Positions 56,955 through 64,000 of a stretch of 64,000 bases of DNA are shown in pieces. The position numbers and the translations under genes are program-made. Origin of the DNA: Pseudopithomyces maydicus (Eukaryota; Ascomycota; Dothideomycetes; Pleosporales; Didymosphaeriaceae); assembly GCA_026873275.1 (NCBI GenBank), contig JANTUC010000016.1, positions 682,001 through 746,000 of the forward strand. The letters are read 5' to 3'. Each line of letters begins with the position of its first letter. The stretch's first letter is position 1. A model generated the notes under the pieces. The model had not been told where the DNA came from. It saw nothing but the letters and a program-made list of their open reading frames with translations, and did no database searches.

Positions 56955-59610
56955 TTGAGTCTGCTATAATGCCTTACGAATCTCTTTGCTTCAATTGTGC
57001 ATTTCCAGCGTAGGTATAGGATTCCCGACGACCCACGGGCTCGTCACCATTCTCATTCCGCCAGTAATGCATTGTAATCAATATTAGCGACATCTCCCTT
57101 GCGCTCTCGCCTCACCGTTCATCTGTCGTGACTTCGACCCCACAGTTCCCCACTCTTACGCTAGTGCACGTTCCGATACTCAAGCTTCAGCCCCATTCCC
57201 GTAGACTAACGACTCACTTACCGCATATGGAGCCTTGTGTGAGTGTTTCCCAAGCGCTGGAAAGGGTGGTTGTAAGTCCCACGTTGCAGCATGCATCCAT
57301 TTTAGCGCACGGCAAAAGGGTATCTAACTAATAGGCCTCATCCGTCTGTCCTGATGTAAGACTGTCTCTTCTTTTCAAGGGATGCAGTCGTGATCATCGG
57401 AAGACGACCGCCATCAACGCTACAGCTGCACAACATACCGAATGCTTACCCGATGACCACGACAACATCCACAGCATCTGCCATCGCGCGACACCCACAC
57501 GGTCCGAACAGAATTAGCGCCGTCTGCACTGCGGCGGGAACTGCGGCGAGACCCACCTGCGCGTTCGCCCATCTCTCTTGACCACATTCGAATTCCCCCG
57601 CGCCCCGAGCAAGCATGTGGCTGTCCTAGTCTGTAGAAGGTGTGTGCCATTGAGGATTGAGAATGCTGTACTGCATCTCCAAAAAGAGTCAATGCCACCC
57701 TGGATCCAGCACAAGGAAAAATCTTTTCGCCGACCCAAAAGAAAACTAGAAAAAAACTATCCACTATGGAAGAAGAGCCGGTGCTTGTGTTGCAAGCACA
57801 ATCGTTGTCGCGATATTGTACCGAAGACCTCGGCTTCTTTTTGAGAGTTCAGGTCCAGAACCCAACATCACGACACCAAGTGGGCCGGCTCTAGGACGTA
57901 GTACCCGGGACTCGGTGTTACTCATGAATTAGTCGTTCAGGCCCTTCGGTCATCTCCGGTGTATCACTTACCGACAAGTCACAAGATCGGTCAATTTTGA
58001 AGGGAAACGGGCCTTAGATGATGGATAACGGCGCATCTATCCGGATGATTTCAGGGAAAACTTCGTGACGAGCTGATGTACCCGCTCCCATCCGTGTGCT
58101 AAATCGTTACAGCGCGATAGCCGGTGACTTATTTTAGCAATGGCGCGCTTCTAGTGTGACGATGGAAGCCTTGATACTTGTTCAACATTTCGGTACTGAG
58201 TAACGCCTACCACTGTATCGGGCCTACGTCATCGTCATTCGATCCCTCTTTACATATTGCTGTTTTCGTCTACTATCACTTCCTGCGATCTTCTCACCTC
58301 TATCAGAGCAGCAGCCGATACCTCTCGTGTTGTCCTGCTTGCGTTGATGTTTTCATTCATTGGCCAATGCAGTAGCGTCTGCTACACCATAGCCTAAATC
58401 ATTGCGAAGGCTGTTCACTCCTTCCAAGTTGCTGCAGACAAAGCACGTCATGGTTTGTTCATTCTCTCTAGACCTAATGCAGCCATGGTTCAGGTGGTTT
58501 ACGAGCGACAAGCCATGAGATTGTGATAACAAAACACTCCCAAAAGACGACACTGTAGCAAGATACATCTAGCGAATCTCAGCGCTTTGATGTGTTTCTC
58601 AGCATTGGTGTTACTTGGTCAGACTCACGAGCGGTGCAGTAATAGATCTCCATACAGGCTGACAGCGGAGAGACTCTTGTACAACGCTGAGTTCATAGCT
58701 GAGGCCACGGCTGGAGTTGCAGCCAGTCTGTCCGCTAGGGATTCAGGGAGACAATAATTCGCCTGCTATCCCAACAGCAATCAATACCAGATTCACTCGA
58801 ATGGCGATAACTGTCCACGTTGAAAGATGTTTGGCCAGCAACTGTTCAAAATTGGCATCAACGGAACTCGACTACCTCTCCGCTGGGCCCAGGGTCCATG
58901 ACCGCACGTGCAATTCCCCAGAATGGCCCGTTCATCGGACCGGACGGAAGATGGTTCAGAGGGTGTCTGTTGCATTTGACTTGGGAACAGAACGGCCTGA
59001 CAAGAGTCTGATGCTGCTGCTTGCTTGTTCCGAGCCTCCGTAGCCACGGCCCAAAGCGGTTGCCCTGGCACAGCCAAAGCTGGAACCTCCTGGATAGCGT
59101 CTAATGTTCTAGTTCACCCTGAAGAGACGACCCTCTCCGCAAAGTTGCGGAATGGCTGCCACAATCGACTGCGAACTATTGATTTGCTCGTCGATCATAC
59201 ACCCGTCACAGGTGTTGTCGGTGTCGTTGCCACGCACTGATCGCACAGGGACCTTCCCAACGCGCCTAGCGGGCTGACGCGCCTCGCCAGAACAGCCTGA
59301 GGCACGCCACCGCGATGCACCACACCACCAATCGTACTGCTTCCACCGCCGGTTGCCTTGTGCTGGCCTGCAGTGACGCGTAGCCTCTGCGTATTCCATG
59401 CGCTTTATCTGCTTACGAGCATTCCGATGGTATTCCGATGGTGAACATGTTAAAATCCATCATATTCGCGGTGCGGAGCGACTCGTGGCCAAGCTCCACC
59501 TCAAACCCTCCGTGTTTCCACCCCCGAAACAAATGTGACATCCCCTTCAGCCAAGCTCCCCAGACGGCGTAGATCAAGCGTGCCCATAATACTTAATTGA
59601 CCCGCCCATC
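56955..59610. other. 2.7-kb gene-free region
   Basis: Between the CoA-transferase and the solenoid membrane protein. Short frames on both strands lack domains. A tandem CATTCCGATGG/TATTCCGATGG duplication lies at about 59426-59446. Nothing else is supported. Confidence 0.5.
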
Positions 59611-61471
59611 ATGGCCTCCTCACGTCCACCCAATCGCCCCAGAACTAATTCCGACGCTGCCTCCTTCTACTCAACCGTCACCGATCCACTCTCCAGCCCC
59701 ACAGACGGCTATTTTTCATCCCAGCGAGGCACCACTTACGGGAGCGTGAGGGGCAGTGGTAGCGTGCCAACCGACGTCATGTACATCAATACCGAAGCGG
59801 CGAATGCTGCGGCGAAGAAACCCAGAGTTGAGATCAATAGGAGTAGCCCAGTCTACCGGGAAGAGTCGACGCCATTGCTGGAGACCTTTGTGGGACAGGA
59901 TGCGCCACCGAGCTATCTCGAGGCGACCACGCCCATGGGATGGAGAGGAGAAGCTGTGGGCCTGCTGAACGAGGAACGCCCTGTATTAACGCCGCTGAGA
60001 GAAGAGGGTCACAAAGATGGTCAATATCGGCGGCGGAACTTCAGAGAATATTTTTCGAGGAAGAGAACGCTGATCGGACTGGCGGCGCTGTTGGCAATCA
60101 TCATACTTGCCGCTATCGTCGCAGCCTTAGCCCACAAGGACAACAAGGTAGGTTTGGACCGCTGTGATCTTTTTTGAACAAGAGCTGACGACTGCGAAGC
60201 CTGCAGTGGTGACTCCCATCCCCGCAGAACCTGTGCAATCCAGCACACCATTGCCATCGAAGCCGACTAAAGGCAAGGAGAACTTTCCGATAAGATGGCC
60301 TGCCGCATGCGGGAAGAAGAACTACAATATCAAAAACGAGGAGATGATGTTCGGCAAACCCTCCCAGCTCAACATCGTAGAGGCAGTGCACCAGCTGGAC
60401 GGCCCCTTCAAACGCGTCTCAGGCTGGATACACGTTGCTCAAGCACCACCCGAGCAAGCTGCCGGCACCATCGAAGCAAAAATGTCGTACGCCGTATCCA
60501 ACACCGTCAACGTGGATAGCATCAAGTACTCGTACACGTCTGACGGACTGACTATCGGCGACCCTTCTTTCCCAGACGGTTTCGATGGCGTTCACTCAGG
60601 CGACGCATGCTTGGGCATCTCCGTTGTCCTATACATGGCCGCTGGCGCAAAGCTGGAAAACTTGAATATCCGCTCCATTCACCTCGGCATGCAGGTCCAT
60701 CAAGGCGTAAACTTCGAGGTCATCAACAGCACCTCGATTACGCTGACCACCGGAACTCTGGATGCAAGCTCCTTCTCCTCCCGCGAGACGCGCCTGGAAA
60801 CCATATCCGGCTCCATCAGCGGAAAGTACGCGCTTCTCGATTTGCTTTCCGTCGTCACAAAGTCTGGCTCCGTGAACATCAACGTCGATCCCAAGGAGAA
60901 GGCCAAGGACGGACAGGATGCTGCCAGGTTCCTCGCGAACACCATGTCAGGCAGCATCCGTGTAGATACGGAGCGCAAGAAGATCCCAGAGCGCGACTAT
61001 ATTGTCAGCATCAACAGCACCGCCGGCTCTATAGACGGAACCTTTATCCATGGCTCCAGGACAGAGATGACTTCCGTCGCTGGCTCGATCAATGTCGATC
61101 TGCTCCCCTATGCTTCTGGAGAGTCCAGCACCATTATCAACACCAAGACTACAGATGGGGAGACGGATATCAAACTGCGTGCACCGTACAAGACCCCCGG
61201 GGTGGCCGTGAGCAAACTAATCTCCTCACACACCAGCATCTCGGGCCAGATGAAGCTCAACTACCCGCAAGAGTGGGAGGGCCATCTCGAGGGGCAAAGT
61301 GTGACGGGTGTGCTGCATCTGCAGGGCAAGGACTTGGAGCTCATTCGACAGGACGAGCGGCCTGGAATGAACCGTGTGGAAGCGAAGAAGGGAAATGGCG
61401 GGAGTACCATGGTGTTCAAGACACTCAATGGGGGTGTGATATCTTGGTGGGAAAGAAGTAATGGACAGTAG
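59611..61471 (+). CDS. Single-pass membrane protein with DUF4097-like beta-solenoid domain
   Basis: Two exons (59611-60147 and 60200-61471) give about 602 residues. The N-terminal 150 residues are cytosolic, Ser/Pro/Arg rich (NRPRTNSDAASFYSTVTDPL, STPLLETFVGQDAPPSYLEA). One TM helix (LIGLAALLAIIILAAIVAAL, about 155-175) acts as a signal anchor, followed by a Pro-rich stalk. The outer domain repeats a beta-strand/turn pattern with Gly-Ser turns (LETISGSISGKYALLDL, TKSGSVNINVD, TMSGSIRVDT, STAGSIDGTFIHG, SVAGSINVDLLP), like the DUF4097/putative adhesin right-handed solenoid. Its only Cys pair (AACGKK and GDACLG) could form a disulfide. Similar proteins are common in Dothideomycetes and Eurotiomycetes without known function; a cell-surface or secretory-pathway role is likely. 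Confidence 0.8.
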
Positions 61472-64000
61472 GAGCTCGCAAGATGATTTTATGATGGCGT
61501 TGCGGCGTGGGAAAAGTTCTAACATTAGCGTGGGAAGCTGCCTGGGATATGATACCACAAGATCTTGAATTACAAGTTTCGTTTGTTTGCTATTTTCGTT
61601 GTTCGTTGATATGTGCACATCTTATATCGCATCGTCAGATCTCTGAAACGAATGTCTCGAGCGATACGTGGTACGCGGCGTTGGATACACATTGGGCAGG
61701 CCTCGTCATCCGTCGAGAAGAGCTGAGACGTCTCTGCTTCGTAAAAAAAAATGGCCAAGGCGGGAGTCACGATTCAGCGGAGCATTTTCGCCACTCCATC
61801 ACTACTCAGGTTGTCCCCAGGCCTAAGGCCGTCTTCGTGTGGGAACCTCGGTGTCGTCGGTCGCACACGCGCATGTCGATAGCTCGAGTGGGGCCGCACA
61901 TGGTCCGACACCGTGCAGCATGGATGGCCGGTTGGAAGACCTTGGTGATGTGAGGATCCACCGCAACGATGAGACCCACTTTGTGAGGCGGATGATACCA
62001 AAGCTACCGTGTTTTGGAGGCACCGTGCGGACACCGCACAGAATCTGCAGCTCAAGGGCTGAGTGGACGATGTACTCGCCTTCAAAAAATTGGCAGAGTG
62101 CCTTGCTCCCCAGCTGGCTCATGCATCCTGTTGCTTCGTGTCCAGACATGGTCTCTAGGCTCCAGGAGTCTTACTCATCTTTAGCTTATACGATGTCTAT
62201 CATTCCTTTGACCGTTCCTGTGCAACCTGTCAGGTCGATCACCTCCCCACGCGGCGATCCGCTAACATGCGGAAAGATTGTTGTTTAAGGAGACGTCGCC
62301 TCATCCTGCGCTTTTGGATCCTTCATGCTGCGCCCTACACGAGCTGGCCGTCAATATGATCTGGGAGACACCTGGTTATCTACGGGGATCACCGACGTCC
62401 GTCAGGGACGGTCCAGAGGCTAGTTGGTGGTACAGCTTCTTGGATACTCTCTAGTTCAGTGTCTGCTGGTCAGCCGCGCATTCGCCCAGCATCTCCCTCT
62501 TCTGGCAATGCGGGGAATGAGCGCCTTCTCAACGAAGACATCGATAGAGAGCGGCTTCTGTTGCCTTTCCCTAAGCGGATGGGAGTGCATGCGTACCGTG
62601 CAACAGTGCACGTGGGGTGATGGCGAAGAGTACAGATGTCGTGCCGTGGACATGGTCTGCCTAGTCCAGGTTGGAAGACGCCTGCATCAGGAAGCAAGGG
62701 ATCATGGTGAGCAATCGGCCCCCTCCTTCTAGAATGGCCATCCTCAGCCACAACGCTGCGAATGAACTGCACACGGGCCGTGCTGCCTCCCGGGGGCCCA
62801 TGGTGATGTGCAAGCCATGGCAATGGAGGCACACCAGTTGATTGCATTCTTGATCCCTCAGCATCTGGAAGGAGGTACGGCAAGGAATATCTCTTGGACA
62901 TGTGTGTCGGTCATGCCGGGAGCCAGAATCGCAGGGCGCGGGCATGATGGGGGCTGCTGCTCCAGTAAGATTGGCTACTGAGTGTGCTGTCGAGGCCGTC
63001 ATGCTGGAGTGCTGAGGAGGAGGGACAGCTGCTGGAGGGTGAGTGTCCAGCCGCAGCGCATGCCCCGTGACAAATAGGTCTGGTCGGCGCACGACAAGCA
63101 GCGGTGCTGTATTGAGCCCCCATGGTGATAGCGGAAACATGGATCAACTGCCAGGATCCGCTTTTATGACGCGATGTGCTGCGAGCCAAACATGGTCGAT
63201 GCCGTCCATGTCCTCCCAGACGCGCTCCTGGAGAGGCTGCGAGGATGAAACGGAGGGCTCACGTGGACAGAATTGCACGATGCTCAGGTGTCATGGAGCC
63301 GTCAGAGAAGTGGTTCCATGTTTTGACAGCGAGCGGTAGTGCGGACGGCCGGCTCGGCGCTGGTCCCGTCACCAAGTCGGCGGCGCAACGGTGGAGGAGA
63401 CAACGAGGCTCTGACACACGGTGGCTCAGAGTGAGGGCGACGGGGCTGGCGCGAGGTTGTGTGCGCGCTAACCGCTTCCCGTGCAGTGCCCTCTCCACAC
63501 TGGAGGCAGGCAGGAACGTCCCCGGTGCTTCGCGAACGCCTCTATTCACTGCCACCGGGCCCGACTGGCCAGTTGCACGTAAATTATCCTTCCAATGAGG
63601 GCGCGCTGACGGCGTAGCGCGGTGCGGCCATACTGTGGGCGGGCGCCCGCGAGCTCCTCGTTTCAGCATGCGTCTCACATACTGGCATCTGCGACGACTA
63701 GGATCCTTCCACTTCTACGCGACCCTCAGCGGCTTCACTCCCAGCACCCAGCCTGCCCTCGTCGCCGACATGCCGCAGCGAACGGGGGCCATCCCGAACA
63801 TGAACAGGTCTCAAGTTCGCAAATGGACAGGACGCACCCCGGCGGCCCTGCCCCCAGCAGCCCTGGGATTGGCTCGCCCAGCTCGAGCTGCCTCAGCGTG
63901 CCAGATACTCACACTGCTCGCCCTCCAGATGCAGCGTCGACACCCTGGCCGCTCGTCCCAGGCCGTCCCGTGGCATGAGCGCTAATCCCCGATAGCCCTA
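61472..64000. other. No supportable gene to the window end
   Basis: Open frames of 130-160 codons occur on both strands (for example 61839-62288 plus, 62661-63140 minus, 63635-63985 plus), reflecting GC-rich composition. None shows a domain, a splice-consistent extension or coding-like bias. A gene with several short exons, or a decayed gene, cannot be excluded. Confidence 0.45.

Noticed and set aside
61839..63985. Several 100-160 codon frames near the window end
   Set aside because: They overlap on both strands, have no recognisable domains, and cannot be joined by convincing introns.

Overview
The window is nuclear DNA of a filamentous ascomycete (Pezizomycotina; a Dothideomycete is my best guess, not proven). 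The signs are short GT-AG introns (about 39-100 nt, with CTAAC/CTGAC-like branch sites) in nearly every gene, compact intergenic spacing, and fungal-specific families: rhodopsin-domain membrane protein, Zn2Cys6 regulators, GT34-like enzyme and secreted PLA2. I rebuilt gene models by hand from splice signals and reading phase. Spans below run from start codon to stop codon, with exons given in the evidence text. I found no rRNA, convincing tRNA, CRISPR array or intact transposon.

Layout. 0-10 kb: rhodopsin-domain membrane protein (-), secreted FAD-dependent oxidase (+), MFS anion-symporter-like transporter (-), secreted phospholipase A2 (+). 10-14.3 kb: AT-rich flanks around a coiled-coil gene with a damaged 3' end, then a secreted Ala/Gly-rich repeat protein. 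15-32.5 kb is the housekeeping core: YwbE-domain/zinc-finger protein, TPR-DnaJ co-chaperone, yippee-like protein, zinc alcohol dehydrogenase, three-KH RNA-binding protein, HUT1-type nucleotide-sugar transporter, a ~220-bp tandem repeat, and a membrane GT2 glycosyltransferase. 32.5-37.2 kb: gene-poor, with two families of short structured repeats. 37-48 kb: Zn2Cys6 regulator with a frameshift, GT34-like Golgi-type glycosyltransferase, three lineage-type proteins (one ending in a farnesylation CaaX box), and an EXPERA-domain membrane protein.

48-57 kb: sugar-porter MFS transporter, Zn2Cys6 regulator and class III CoA-transferase. The last two are divergent across a ~670-bp shared promoter. Regulator, transporter and acyl-CoA enzyme together look like a small catabolic module, although no substrate can be read from sequence. 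59.6-61.5 kb: single-pass membrane protein with a beta-solenoid-like ectodomain. From 61.5 kb to the end I see no supportable gene.

The observations most worth a second look are the structured repeats at 35.6-37 kb, the broken or frame-shifted genes at 10.8, 38.8 and 46.3 kb, the interrupted 220-bp repeat, the prenylated orphan protein, and the regulator/transporter/CoA-transferase block.
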